64,000 bases of DNA from Paraperibacillus marinus (GTDB lineage Bacteria > Bacillota > Bacilli > Bacillales > DSM-1321): contig NZ_CP143542.1 in assembly GCF_046237605.1 (NCBI RefSeq), positions 1,240,001 through 1,304,000 on the forward strand, written 5' to 3'. Below, piece by piece: positions 7,992-16,783 of this stretch. Under the pieces are notes generated by a model that ran no database searches, had not been told where the DNA came from, and was given only the letters and a program-made list of their open reading frames with translations. The translations under genes were made by a program, and so were the position numbers. How positions within the stretch are numbered: position 1 is the first letter of the stretch; every line of letters begins with the position of its first letter.

Positions 7992-9005
7992 ATGGTATTG
8001 GATGTATGGAAAAATATAAAGCGCAGGCAGTTTGCTCCAGTATACTTATTATATGGAACAGAAGCTTTTCTTATTAATGAAACAAAGCAGTTATTGATCA
8101 GTCATGTTTTGGAAGAAGACGAACTGGACTTCAATCTGTCTGTTTTTGATCTGGAAGAAACGCCGGTCGAAGCAGCACTTGAAGACATCGAAACATTGCC
8201 CTTCATGGGGGAACGGAAGCTTGTGATACTGCAGAATCCTTTTTTCCTGACAGCGGAAAAGAACAAGTCAAAGGTCGAGCATAATGTTGCGAAGCTCGAA
8301 GCCTATCTCGCCGATCCGGTGCCGTACAGCATCGTGGTGATTTCTGCTCCATATGAAAAATTGGATGAGCGCAGGAAAATCACCAAGGAGCTTAAACGGA
8401 AGGCGGCGATTGTAGAGGCGAAGAAGCTGAGTGAACAGGAATTAAAGGTGTGGGTCAGGGACCGGGCCCAGCAGACAGGAGCCGGGTTTGAAGAAGATGC
8501 AGCAGACCTTTTGATTGAAATTGCAGGCACGAACCTGATGCTGCTTTCCAATGAAGTGGAAAAGCTTGCCCTCTATGCAGAAAGCGGAAATCTTATTACG
8601 AGAGATATGGTTGAAATGCTCACTGCCAAGTCGTTTGAACAGAATATCTTCACCCTGGTGGACCGGATCCTTCAAAGAAGGGTGGAGGACGCACTGCGGA
8701 TTTATTATGAATTGCTGAGACAGAATGAGGAACCGATCAAGATTCTTGCTGTCATGGCAGGGCAGATCCGGCTTTTGTATCAAGTAAAGGAGCTTTCTAG
8801 GGCTGGTTATGGACAGCAGAAAATAGCAGGGGTGATCAAGGTTCATCCGTATAGGGTGAAGCTTGCTCAGGAGAAGGCCGCCAAATTCAGCGACCGAGAA
8901 CTGATGAATTTGATTTATCAACTTGCCGAGGCTGATTACCAAATAAAAACCGGTCAGGCCGATAAGCGTCTGGCAATTGAAATTATCTTGTTAAAGCTGG
9001 CTTGA
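7992..9005 (+). CDS. holA: DNA polymerase III delta subunit
   Basis: Clamp-loader delta subunit, 337 residues (YqeN in B. subtilis). It opens the beta sliding clamp during replication. The N-terminal MVLDVWKNI followed by PVYLLYGTEAF, the central FPFMGE-like ETLPFMGERKLVIL and APYEKLDERRKITK, and the C-terminal RQNEEPIKILAVMAGQ are typical. The AAA+-like fold lacks a functional Walker A, as expected for delta. It lies just before rpsT on the other strand, as in B. subtilis. A terminator begins within its last codons. Confidence 0.93.
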   Translation: MVLDVWKNIKRRQFAPVYLLYGTEAFLINETKQLLISHVLEEDELDFNLSVFDLEETPVEAALEDIETLPFMGERKLVILQNPFFLTAEKNKSKVEHNVAKLEAYLADPVPYSIVVISAPYEKLDERRKITKELKRKAAIVEAKKLSEQELKVWVRDRAQQTGAGFEEDAADLLIEIAGTNLMLLSNEVEKLALYAESGNLITRDMVEMLTAKSFEQNIFTLVDRILQRRVEDALRIYYELLRQNEEPIKILAVMAGQIRLLYQVKELSRAGYGQQKIAGVIKVHPYRVKLAQEKAAKFSDRELMNLIYQLAEADYQIKTGQADKRLAIEIILLKLA

Positions 9006-9022
9006 GCTGCCGGCTTTTTTTT
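8995..9022 (+). terminator. Rho-independent terminator overlapping holA stop
   Basis: AGCTGGC / GCCGGCT stem (about 8995-9014, one G-U pair) followed by a run of eight T residues. The 5' arm overlaps the holA stop codon. Confidence 0.8.
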
Positions 9023-9077
9023 CTTGAAGGAAAAGCTATGTATGAGGCAGTCCTGCCTGCTGGGGAGGAATGGAGGC

Positions 9078-9104
9078 AAAAAAAAAACGACCCATAAGGA
9101 TCGT
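9078..9104 (-). terminator. Terminator for rpsT
   Basis: On the minus strand ACGATCC-TTAT-GGGTCGT is followed by ten T residues (plus strand 9078-9087). It lies just after the rpsT stop and fits a strong intrinsic terminator for a highly expressed ribosomal protein gene. Confidence 0.88.
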
Positions 9105-9109
9105 TCGTT

Positions 9110-9373
9110 TTACGCGTTTAAAGAGTTGAGTCTCTTTGTCAGACGAGATTTTTTACGGGCTGCCGCATTTTTATGGATAAGTCCTTTAGATGCAGCTTTG
9201 TCTAACTTTTTAACAGCTGTAATTAGTGTTTCTTTAGCATTAGCATCGTTGGCTGAAATTGAAGTTTCAGCGTTTTTCACAGCAGTACGGGTTGCAGACT
9301 TGACTGTGATGTTTTGTGCCTTGCTTGCTTCGCTAGTTCTAACACGTTTAATAGCAGATTTAATGTTTGGCAT
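9110..9373 (-). CDS. rpsT: 30S ribosomal protein bS20
   Basis: Ribosomal protein S20, 87 residues, a primary binder of 16S rRNA in the small subunit. The sequence is lysine- and alanine-rich with the typical MPNIKSAIKRVR start and IHKNAAARKKSRLTKR near the end. A GTG three codons upstream is in frame, but it is part of the ribosome binding site AGGAGGTGA, so ATG 9373 is the start. The gene is monocistronic with its own promoter and terminator, opposite to holA and gpr, as in B. subtilis. Confidence 0.96.
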   Translation of the reverse strand: MPNIKSAIKRVRTSEASKAQNITVKSATRTAVKNAETSISANDANAKETLITAVKKLDKAASKGLIHKNAAARKKSRLTKRLNSLNA

Positions 9374-9430
9374 TCCGTTCACCTCCTACTAAAACCGAGA
9401 TATCTATGAGCTCGATTTATCAAATACATA

Positions 9431-9459
9431 ACAATATGCAACAAAAGATATTTTATCAA
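9431..9459 (-). promoter_or_regulatory. Predicted sigma-A promoter of rpsT
   Basis: On the minus strand TTGATA (9459-9454), a 17-base spacer and TATTGT (9436-9431) stand about 58 bases before the rpsT start. Spacing is ideal and the hexamers are partial matches. Confidence 0.55.
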
Positions 9460-9606
9460 ACTTATTTTTATAATGCAATACTCTTTGAAGCGATTATGCA
9501 GAAATAAATTATTTTCATAAAACTGGAGCCGCATAGGCAAAAATAGAGAATGAGAGACAGAAATCCGGAAAAAATACCTGTAGTCAAAAAATGTCTGGAG
9601 GCAGCT

Positions 9607-10725
9607 ATGGAAAAAAACTTAGATCTTAGTAAATATAACGTCAGGACAGATCTTGCGGTAGAGGCAAGAGAAATGGCCCTCACTGAAAGGCTGGTTCATG
9701 ATGAAAAAAATATCTCCCAGCTTGAAGGTGTGATCATCAAGGAGCGGAATGTGGATGGAATAGAGATTTCGCTCGTTCAGGTGACGGAGGCCGGCGAAAA
9801 GACGGTCGGCAAAAAGCAGGGAAGCTATCTGACATTGGAAGTTCAGGGAATCAGGGAGCAGGATACAGACCTGCAGCAGAAGGTGAGCTCCATTTTCGCC
9901 CATGAATTCGGACATTATATGAAACAGATGAATATCCCCGAAGATGCGAGCTGTCTGGTGGTGGGACTTGGGAATTGGAATGTGACACCGGACGCACTGG
10001 GACCTTCTGTCGTGGAAAACCTGCTGGTGACCCGGCATCTGTTTGAACTTCAGCCGGGACAGGTCGAGGATGGATACCGGCCTGTGAGTGCCATCTCCCC
10101 AGGAGTGATGGGCCTTACGGGAATAGAGACAAGCGATATTATCGACGGAGTGATCAAAAAGACTAATCCCGACTTCATCATTGCCATCGATGCGCTTGCC
10201 GCAAGATCGGTGGAAAGAGTCAATTCTACTATCCAGATATCGGATACAGGCATCCATCCAGGCTCTGGGGTCGGAAATAAAAGAAAGGAATTGAGCCAGG
10301 AGACTCTGGGAATCCCGGTTATTGCCATAGGTGTACCCACAGTGGTGGATGCAGTCTCCATCACGAGTGATACAATCGATTATATCCTGAAACATTTCGG
10401 CCGGGAGATGCGTGAAGGGGGAAGCCCATCCCGTTCGCTTGTCCCTGCAGGCTTTTCTATGGGCGATACTCCTAAGCTGACCGAAGAGGACCTTCCGGGT
10501 GAAGAGGAGAGGAAAACCTTCCTGGGCATTATCGGTACACTTCCCGAAGAGGAAAAAAGAAAGCTGATTTATGAAGTCCTTGCCCCAATAGGCCATAATT
10601 TGATGGTCACACCGAAGGAAGTGGATGTGTTTATAAAAGATATGGCCAATCTTATAGCAAATGGATTGAATGCGGCGCTGCATCAAGCAGTGGATCAGGG
10701 AAATACTGGCTATTATACGAGATAA
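9607..10725 (+). CDS. gpr: Germination protease GPR
   Basis: A 372-residue peptidase of family A25 that starts degradation of small acid-soluble proteins when spores germinate. It is made as a zymogen in the forespore, and the N-terminal pro-segment is removed before TDLAVEA (about residue 14 onward). The conserved VGLGNWNVTPDALGP, SDTGIHPGSGVGNKRK and IGVPTVVDAV blocks are intact. ATG 9607 is chosen over the in-frame ATG 9550 because GGAGG at 9597-9601 precedes it by 5 bases and the B. subtilis protein starts here. It is followed by spoIIP. Confidence 0.95.
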   Translation: MEKNLDLSKYNVRTDLAVEAREMALTERLVHDEKNISQLEGVIIKERNVDGIEISLVQVTEAGEKTVGKKQGSYLTLEVQGIREQDTDLQQKVSSIFAHEFGHYMKQMNIPEDASCLVVGLGNWNVTPDALGPSVVENLLVTRHLFELQPGQVEDGYRPVSAISPGVMGLTGIETSDIIDGVIKKTNPDFIIAIDALAARSVERVNSTIQISDTGIHPGSGVGNKRKELSQETLGIPVIAIGVPTVVDAVSITSDTIDYILKHFGREMREGGSPSRSLVPAGFSMGDTPKLTEEDLPGEEERKTFLGIIGTLPEEEKRKLIYEVLAPIGHNLMVTPKEVDVFIKDMANLIANGLNAALHQAVDQGNTGYYTR

Positions 10726-10753
10726 GGCGGAGTTCTACTTTTTCTAGCAATGT

Positions 10754-10761
10754 CATACTAT
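10754..10761 (+). promoter_or_regulatory. Candidate sporulation-sigma -10 element upstream of spoIIP
   Basis: CATACTAT at 10754-10761, 32 bases before the spoIIP ATG, resembles the -10 of sigma-E (CATACANT) or sigma-G (CATACTA) promoters. I do not see a good -35 at the expected spacing, so this is only suggestive. spoIIP is a sporulation gene, which makes such a promoter reasonable. Confidence 0.3.
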
Positions 10762-10792
10762 TTAGTAGACAAGGCTTGGAAAGGGTGTAGCC

Positions 10793-11986
10793 ATGAAACG
10801 GAAAATTTATGCAGGAACCATAGCTGTCATTCAGCTTGGCTCTGTGATAAAATCAGTCCTTTTTATCTTGATGCTTCTTGTTTTTCTTTTTTCGATCAGT
10901 GGATTGCTGACCTCTATCAAACCGGAATACAGGCTGTCCTCTGAATCTGTCCATTCTGCAGCGAACCATTTCCCGGGAGAGCTCCTATACCTGCTGATGA
11001 GCAGGGAGAATCACTATTTTGCTAAAGCCATGGAGGATGAACGGATAGAAACTGACATTGCCGGGCCGGTGTTCAGGATGTTCACTAACATATCATTCGA
11101 TGATCCGAGAAGCCTGCTCGGACGTGAACTGCCGGGATTCTTTGCGTATGACAATGAAATCCTTCTGGCGGGTGAAGGCACGAATTATACGAATATGCCC
11201 TATGAATCTGCTCCTCCCAATACAAGCGGCAAGGAAGCTCCTGTAAAAAATGTAGAGCAGATCAAGGAAGAGCCGGTAAAGGAAGATAGCTCCGCGCCCG
11301 CACTCACGACAGGCGGGAAAAAGGTGGTTCATATCTATAACACCCATACAAGGGAATCTTACCTGCCCTATCTCGATGGAGTGACCAACCCTAATCTTGC
11401 CTACAGTTCCAAAGTCAATGTCACAAGGCTTTCGCTGAAGCTGCAGACATCTCTTGAGAAAACTGGGATCGGCACATCTGTGTCCACCGCTGACGTAATG
11501 GGCATCCTTGATAAAAAGAACAAGCAGTTCTGGCAGGCATATGAGGAATCGAGACCGCTTGTGCAGGAGGCAATGGCCTCGAATAAGGACATCGATTACC
11601 TCATTGATATCCACCGCGATGCCAGCCGTAAAAAGCTGACCACTGTGTCCATTAATGGAAAGGCATATGCAAAGCTTGCTTTTGTGGTTGGTGGAGAAAA
11701 TGCGAATTATCTGAAAAATTATGAGCTGGCGGAGAAAATTCACAAGCTTCTTCAAAAAAAATATCCAGGATTGAGCAGGGGTGTATTCCAAAAACAAGGT
11801 CATGGCAATAATGGGAAATATAACCAAGATCTTTCGGCTAATGCCCTTCTTGTGGAAGCGGGCGGGGTGGACAATACATTCGATGAATTGTATTCCTCCA
11901 TGGATGCATTTGCGGATGCATTCAGCGAAGTGTTCTGGAATGCAAAAGAAGTGAATGGAGAATCACAAAAGCCGAAAGCGCAATAA
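10793..11986 (+). CDS. spoIIP: Stage II sporulation protein P (cell-wall hydrolase)
   Basis: A 397-residue membrane-anchored amidase/endopeptidase. With SpoIID and SpoIIM it degrades septal peptidoglycan during engulfment of the forespore. A transmembrane helix lies at about residues 18-40 (SVLFILMLLVFLFSISGLL). The catalytic SpoIIP domain begins near residue 178 with HIYNTHTRESYLP and includes the DYLIDIHRDASR and NALLVEAGGVDNTFDEL motifs. Length agrees with the B. subtilis protein (about 400). It follows gpr and precedes yqxA, the conserved order. Confidence 0.94.
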   Translation: MKRKIYAGTIAVIQLGSVIKSVLFILMLLVFLFSISGLLTSIKPEYRLSSESVHSAANHFPGELLYLLMSRENHYFAKAMEDERIETDIAGPVFRMFTNISFDDPRSLLGRELPGFFAYDNEILLAGEGTNYTNMPYESAPPNTSGKEAPVKNVEQIKEEPVKEDSSAPALTTGGKKVVHIYNTHTRESYLPYLDGVTNPNLAYSSKVNVTRLSLKLQTSLEKTGIGTSVSTADVMGILDKKNKQFWQAYEESRPLVQEAMASNKDIDYLIDIHRDASRKKLTTVSINGKAYAKLAFVVGGENANYLKNYELAEKIHKLLQKKYPGLSRGVFQKQGHGNNGKYNQDLSANALLVEAGGVDNTFDELYSSMDAFADAFSEVFWNAKEVNGESQKPKAQ

Positions 11987-12004
11987 CCCCGGGAGGTGCA
12001 GACT

Positions 12005-12328
12005 ATGGTCCGGTTTTCTTTCAAGGTGCTGATGCTTATACTGGTACTTTTTTTCGGGGTCCTGCTCGGCATGCAGCATGCCAATCAATCCATGAAAAAG
12101 ATGAAGGGATATGACGACCCTTCCCTGGACAGCGCTTTTTCCATACATGAAAACAAAAGCGGAAAGCAGGCTTCCATCTTAGGTGAAACCGTTACCGGCG
12201 GTGACCTTGCGGAAAAGAAACAAAAGCTTGAAGAGATGAAGGCTTATAATTTCTTTTCACAGACTGGAAGAAAAATCTCAGAGGGAGTATCAAGCGGCAT
12301 TGATACACTCTTTGGCACTTCCGACTAG
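12005..12328 (+). CDS. yqxA: YqxA family protein (DUF3679)
   Basis: A 107-residue protein with an N-terminal membrane helix (FKVLMLILVLFFGVLLG), then a soluble part with the family motif MQHANQSMKKMKGYDDP. Function is unknown. It always follows spoIIP in Bacillus, so a sporulation role is possible but unproven. GGGAGGTG at 11991-11998 places the start at ATG 12005 rather than the in-frame GTG within that site. A hairpin terminator follows. Confidence 0.85.
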   Translation: MVRFSFKVLMLILVLFFGVLLGMQHANQSMKKMKGYDDPSLDSAFSIHENKSGKQASILGETVTGGDLAEKKQKLEEMKAYNFFSQTGRKISEGVSSGIDTLFGTSD

Positions 12329-12351
12329 AAGGCCATAAAAATCAAAAATAG

Positions 12352-12392
12352 AAGGCCGGCTCCGCTTATTCCGGGGCGGGCCTTTTTCCTTT
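12352..12392 (+). terminator. Terminator after yqxA
   Basis: GGCCGGCTCCG / CCGGGGCGGGCC imperfect stem at about 12352-12381, followed by TTTTTCCTTTT. It ends the gpr-spoIIP-yqxA unit before the lepA promoter. Confidence 0.75.
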
Positions 12393-12431
12393 TGTACAGC
12401 CTGAACTTTCTCCGCTTCCCCGCACACCTGC

Positions 12432-12460
12432 TTTACTATTGCAATTAGGGCTGATATAAT
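12432..12460 (+). promoter_or_regulatory. Predicted sigma-A promoter of lepA
   Basis: TTTACT (12432-12437), a 17-base spacer and a perfect TATAAT (12455-12460), 36 bases before the lepA start. Confidence 0.7.
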
Positions 12461-12496
12461 CAAAAATAGTGTATTTCTGCCGTTAACAGGAGTGAA

Positions 12497-14335
12497 ATGA
12501 TGAACAGAGAAGAGAAACTAAAAAGACAATCAAAGATTCGGAACTTTTCTATCATTGCTCATATTGACCATGGAAAATCTACGCTTGCTGACCGCATTCT
12601 TGAAAAGACGAATGCCCTCACTTCCCGTGAGATGAAGGATCAGCTCCTGGATTCTATGGACCTTGAACGTGAGCGTGGTATTACCATTAAACTTAATGCC
12701 GTACAGCTTGAGTATAAAGCCAAGGATGGGGAGGTTTATACCTTCCACCTGATTGATACCCCGGGGCATGTGGATTTCACATACGAGGTATCAAGGAGCC
12801 TTGCAGCCTGTGAGGGAGCCATCCTGGTGGTCGATGCGGCCCAGGGGATCGAAGCGCAGACTCTTGCGAATGTATACCTGGCACTTGATAATGACCTGGA
12901 AATTGTGCCTGTCATCAATAAAATCGATCTGCCGAGTGCTGATCCGGAGAGAGTCCGCGGTGAAATAGAGGATGTCATTGGGCTTGATGCCTCTGACGCA
13001 GTCCTTGCGTCTGCCAAGGCTGGTATTGGGATTGAAGAAATCCTGGAACAGATCGTAGAAAAAGTGCCGGCGCCTGAAGGGGATCCGGATGCACCGCTTA
13101 AGGCTCTTATCTTCGATTCCATGTATGATCCTTATCGCGGAGTTGTGACGTATATCCGTATTGTTGAAGGATCCGTCAAAGTTGGAGACAAAATCAGGAT
13201 GATGGCCACTGGCAAGGAATTCGAAGTGAACGAAATAGGTGTTTCCACACCAAAAGCCACCCCGCGGCAGGAGCTTACAGTCGGGGATGTCGGCTATCTT
13301 GCTGCATCCATCAAGAATGTAGGCGATACAAGGGTCGGGGATACCATTACATTCGCCAAAAATGGTGCTGCAGAGCCGCTGCCTGGATACAGGAAGCTGA
13401 ATCCGATGGTATATTGCGGCCTCTATCCAATCGACTCGGCGAGATTCAATGACCTTCGGGATGCGCTTGAAAAGCTGGAATTGAATGATTCTGCCCTGCA
13501 ATTTGAGGCAGAAACATCCCAGGCCCTGGGCTTCGGTTTCCGCTGTGGTTTCCTTGGACTTCTCCATATGGAAATCATCCAGGAGCGTATTGAGCGTGAA
13601 TTCAAGATTGACCTGATCACCACGGCACCAAGCGTAATCTATCATGTAGTCATGACAGACGGAGCCGAGCTGAATGTCGACAATCCATCAGCGATGCCTG
13701 ATCCCCAGAAGATTCAGCGGGTTGAAGAGCCTTATGTCAAGGCAAGCATGATGGCCCCTAAGGACTATGTCGGCGCAATTATGGAGCTTTGCCAGAATAA
13801 GCGCGGCGACTTCATGAACATGGAATATCTTGATGAGAACCGCGTAAGCATCGTCTATGAAATTCCATTGTCAGAAATTGTCTATGATTTCTTCGATCAG
13901 CTGAAGTCAAGCACAAAAGGATATGCATCCTTCGACTATGAGCTGATCGGCTATAAGGAATCAAGGCTTGTCAAAATGGATATTCTCCTGAACGGGGAAA
14001 ATGTGGACGCACTCAGTTTTATCGTTCACAGGGACTTCGCCTACGAACGCGGCAAAGTGATCGTCGATAAATTGAAGACATTGATTCCGAGACAGCAGTT
14101 TGAGGTACCGATCCAGGCTGCCATCGGACAGAAAATCGTTGCCCGGTCCACCATTAGCGCAATGCGGAAAAATGTATTGGCTAAATGCTACGGCGGGGAC
14201 ATTTCCCGTAAACGAAAACTTCTTGAGAAACAGAAAGAAGGTAAAAAGCGGATGAAATCCGTTGGTTCTGTCGAGGTTCCGCAGGAGGCATTCATGGCCG
14301 TGCTGAAAATGGATGACAGCGGCACAAAGAAATAA
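12497..14335 (+). CDS. lepA: Elongation factor 4 (LepA GTPase)
   Basis: A 612-residue translational GTPase related to EF-G, acting on ribosomes and implicated in initiation and 30S assembly. The G1 motif AHIDHGKSTLADRIL is at about residues 21-35, G3 DTPGHVDF near 88, and G4 NKIDLP near 141. The C-terminal LepA-specific domain ends with AKCYGGDISRKRKLLEKQ. It lacks the EF-G domain IV, as expected. Two ATGs (12497, 12500) follow AGGAGTGA; either gives a normal length. It has its own promoter and terminator. Confidence 0.97.
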   Translation: MMNREEKLKRQSKIRNFSIIAHIDHGKSTLADRILEKTNALTSREMKDQLLDSMDLERERGITIKLNAVQLEYKAKDGEVYTFHLIDTPGHVDFTYEVSRSLAACEGAILVVDAAQGIEAQTLANVYLALDNDLEIVPVINKIDLPSADPERVRGEIEDVIGLDASDAVLASAKAGIGIEEILEQIVEKVPAPEGDPDAPLKALIFDSMYDPYRGVVTYIRIVEGSVKVGDKIRMMATGKEFEVNEIGVSTPKATPRQELTVGDVGYLAASIKNVGDTRVGDTITFAKNGAAEPLPGYRKLNPMVYCGLYPIDSARFNDLRDALEKLELNDSALQFEAETSQALGFGFRCGFLGLLHMEIIQERIEREFKIDLITTAPSVIYHVVMTDGAELNVDNPSAMPDPQKIQRVEEPYVKASMMAPKDYVGAIMELCQNKRGDFMNMEYLDENRVSIVYEIPLSEIVYDFFDQLKSSTKGYASFDYELIGYKESRLVKMDILLNGENVDALSFIVHRDFAYERGKVIVDKLKTLIPRQQFEVPIQAAIGQKIVARSTISAMRKNVLAKCYGGDISRKRKLLEKQKEGKKRMKSVGSVEVPQEAFMAVLKMDDSGTKK

Positions 14336-14340
14336 ACAGC

Positions 14341-14382
14341 AAGAGGTTAGTGGGCCGAGTCCAGCTAGCCTCTTTTTTACTA
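14341..14382 (+). terminator. Terminator between lepA and hemW
   Basis: AAGAGGTTAG / CTAGCCTCTT stem with a 14-base loop at about 14341-14376, followed by six T residues. Because hemW starts 27 bases later with no clear promoter in between, some read-through probably supplies hemW. Confidence 0.8.
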
Positions 14383-14408
14383 TAAATAAAACAGGATGTG
14401 AAAGACAC

Positions 14409-15545
14409 ATGATATCTTCCGCTTATATACACATCCCTTTTTGCGAACATATCTGCCATTACTGTGATTTTAATAAGGTGTTTCTGAAAAATCAGCCGGT
14501 TGGCGAATATTTGAGTTTGCTAAAAAAGGAGATGGAGCTGACACTGAGGGAATTCCCTACAGATAGACTCAACACCATTTTCGTTGGCGGCGGCACCCCT
14601 ACTTCCCTGAATGCCGGACAGCTTGCCGGGCTGTGCGGTGCTGTCAGCAGTACTCTTCCCTTTGACCCGGCTGACGTAGAATACACCTTCGAAGCAAATC
14701 CCGGCGATTTATCAGAAGAAAAGCTTGCAGTATTAAAGGAAAATGGAGTGAACAGGCTGAGCTTCGGAGTTCAGAGCTTCAATGACGAATTGCTGAAGAA
14801 AATAGGAAGAACCCACTGTGCCAAGGATGTGTTTTCAACGATTGAAAAAGCCAGGACCGCCGGCTTTGAAAACATCAGCATCGACTTGATTTACGCCCTG
14901 CCGGGACAGACGCTTGAGGATTTCCAGGAAACTTTAAGGACGGCCATGACTCTTGACCTGCCTCATTTCTCCGGGTATTCCCTGATCATTGAGCCTAAAA
15001 CTGTCTTCTATAACCTGATGCAAAAGGGCAGACTATCCCTCCCGCCGCAGGAATCGGAGGCAGCCATGTTCGAACTCCTGATGGAGGAAATGGATAAGCA
15101 TGGGTACAGGCAGTATGAAATCAGCAATTTTGCAAAGCCCGGCTATGAAAGCAGGCATAATCTGACATACTGGAATAATGAGGCTTATTATGGCTTTGGT
15201 GCTGGCGCGCACAGTTATCTATCCAAAACCAGGAGAGCAAATTTTGGTCCTTTGAAAAAATACTTTGCTCCCCTTCAGGAAAACAGACTGCCTGTCATTG
15301 AAGAAAATCCAGTCACCGTCAGAGAACAGATGGAAGAAGAGATGTTTTTGGGACTGCGTAAAAACCAGGGAGTATCGATTGAAGGGTTTTATGAAAAGTT
15401 CAAAAAGCCAATGATGGATGTCTTTGGAGAAGAGATCGAAAGGGAAAAGAAACTGGGCAGGCTTGTTTCTGAAAATGGCTGGGTCCGGCTCACTCAGCAG
15501 GGGAAATTCCTGGGCAATGAAGTTTTTCAATCTTTTCTTAAGTAG
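14409..15545 (+). CDS. hemW: HemW-type radical SAM heme chaperone
   Basis: A 378-residue radical SAM protein, long annotated as coproporphyrinogen III oxidase HemN. The [4Fe-4S] ligands are C12, C16 and C19 in HIPFCEHICHYCDF. Features of HemW include the short N-terminus without extra HemN segments and the HNLTYW motif (about residue 246) tied to heme binding, so heme chaperone activity is more likely than oxidase. The open frame reaches 32 codons further upstream, through the terminator, but ATG 14409 begins the conserved SSAYIHIPFC. Confidence 0.9.
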   Translation: MISSAYIHIPFCEHICHYCDFNKVFLKNQPVGEYLSLLKKEMELTLREFPTDRLNTIFVGGGTPTSLNAGQLAGLCGAVSSTLPFDPADVEYTFEANPGDLSEEKLAVLKENGVNRLSFGVQSFNDELLKKIGRTHCAKDVFSTIEKARTAGFENISIDLIYALPGQTLEDFQETLRTAMTLDLPHFSGYSLIIEPKTVFYNLMQKGRLSLPPQESEAAMFELLMEEMDKHGYRQYEISNFAKPGYESRHNLTYWNNEAYYGFGAGAHSYLSKTRRANFGPLKKYFAPLQENRLPVIEENPVTVREQMEEEMFLGLRKNQGVSIEGFYEKFKKPMMDVFGEEIEREKKLGRLVSENGWVRLTQQGKFLGNEVFQSFLK

Positions 15546-15559
15546 GGGAACCTAAAACG

Positions 15560-15593
15560 TTGACATGAATTAGTTGTTTTGATAATTTATTAT
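15560..15593 (+). promoter_or_regulatory. Predicted sigma-A promoter of the hrcA operon
   Basis: TTGACA at 15560-15565 is a perfect -35. The -10 could be GATAAT (15581-15586, 15-base spacer) or TATTAT (15588-15593, 22-base spacer); neither spacing is ideal. It lies directly upstream of CIRCE, as expected for the dnaK operon. Confidence 0.6.
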
Positions 15594-15599
15594 GTAGAA

Positions 15600-15626
15600 T
15601 TAGCACTCGATAAGATAGAGTGCTAA
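15600..15626 (+). promoter_or_regulatory. CIRCE operator
   Basis: Perfect CIRCE: TTAGCACTC at 15600-15608, 9-base spacer, GAGTGCTAA at 15618-15626. HrcA binds it to repress the operon, and GroEL is needed for active HrcA, so heat shock relieves repression. It sits in the leader of hrcA, 15 bases before the start codon. Confidence 0.97.
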
Positions 15627-15641
15627 CAGGGGTGATCATGA

Positions 15642-16673
15642 ATGTTAACAGAACGCCAATTGTTAATCCTGCAAGTTATCATAGATGATTTTATCCGCTC
15701 CGCACAGCCAGTAGGTTCCCGAAGTTTATCCAAGAAAGAAGAAATCACTTTGAGCTCAGCGACTATCCGCAATGAAATGGCGGACCTTGAGGAGCTGGGT
15801 TTTCTTGAAAAGACTCACACGTCTTCTGGAAGAGTGCCTTCCGAAAAAGGATACAGGTATTATGTAGACCATCTTTTGTCTCCGCATAAACTTAAATTTA
15901 ATGATATACAGGTGTTGAAATCGGTTTTTGCCGAGAAGATTTACGAACTTGAAAAGATTGTCCAAAAGTCAGCGAAGATCCTGTCCGACCTGACCAGCTA
16001 TACTACAATTGTACTGGGACCGGGGGTCTCGGAAAACAAACTCCGGCGCCTTCAGATTGTCCCGTTAAATAATGAAACAGCTATCGCCATCATTGTGACG
16101 GATACCGGGCATGTGGAAAATAAAATGATTTCTATACCGCCCGGCCTTGATGTGATGGATATAGAAAAAATGGTCAATATCCTCAATGAACGGCTGATTG
16201 GGGTTTCCCTTGTCGACCTTAAGGATAAAATATACCGGGAAGTTGCTGTTCTGCTCAGCAGGCATATCAAGAGCTATGACGAGGTCATCCAGCTCATGGT
16301 CCAGTCGCTCGATCTGCCGGGACATGAAAAGCTGTTTTTTGGCGGAAAGACCAATATGCTTCAGCAGCCGGAGTTCCATGATATCAATAAAATAAGAGCA
16401 CTCCTTTCCATGATTGACCATGAAAAGGGCATGTATGACCTCATAGGGAGATCACCTGCCGGCATTCATGTTAAGATCGGGAGGGAAAATGAGGTCAGCG
16501 CCATGGAAAATTGCAGCTTGATCACGGCATCTTACTCGATTGGCCACGAAAAGGTCGGTACCATCGCCATCCTCGGGCCAACCAGAATGGAATATGCAAG
16601 AGTGATCAGCCTGCTTGATCTATTTTCGCATGATTTATCGTCATTGCTGACCAGGCTGTATCAGAACAATTGA
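15642..16673 (+). CDS. hrcA: Heat-inducible transcription repressor HrcA
   Basis: A 343-residue repressor that binds CIRCE upstream of its own gene and of groES. The N-terminal winged helix includes ERQLLILQVIIDDFI and SSATIRNEMADLEELGFLEK; the C-terminal GAF-like dimerization domain follows. The start is ATG 15642 after the ribosome binding site AGGGGTGAT. It is the first gene of hrcA-grpE-dnaK-dnaJ and is autoregulated through the adjacent operator. Confidence 0.96.
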   Translation: MLTERQLLILQVIIDDFIRSAQPVGSRSLSKKEEITLSSATIRNEMADLEELGFLEKTHTSSGRVPSEKGYRYYVDHLLSPHKLKFNDIQVLKSVFAEKIYELEKIVQKSAKILSDLTSYTTIVLGPGVSENKLRRLQIVPLNNETAIAIIVTDTGHVENKMISIPPGLDVMDIEKMVNILNERLIGVSLVDLKDKIYREVAVLLSRHIKSYDEVIQLMVQSLDLPGHEKLFFGGKTNMLQQPEFHDINKIRALLSMIDHEKGMYDLIGRSPAGIHVKIGRENEVSAMENCSLITASYSIGHEKVGTIAILGPTRMEYARVISLLDLFSHDLSSLLTRLYQNN

Positions 16674-16783
16674 CCGCGGCTTATGAGGGACGCCCGCTGC
16701 CGCAAGCATAAGAGGCAGTGCGCGGATGCCTCTTTGATTGTATAAACCGCAGCATATGTTACACTTTTAGGGAGGTGAAATTC

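Noticed and set aside
9490..9606. Sigma-F or sigma-G promoter upstream of gpr
   Set aside because: GCATA at about 9531 and CATAAAA at about 9515 were considered, but no partner element has the right spacing.
9619..10686. 355-codon frame antisense to gpr
   Set aside because: It is the complement of a fully conserved gene. Composition is rich in His, Cys and Phe, as usual for antisense frames in this window, and there is no ribosome binding site.
12791..13645. 284-codon frame antisense to lepA
   Set aside because: Shadow of a highly conserved coding sequence; no start signal and no family features.
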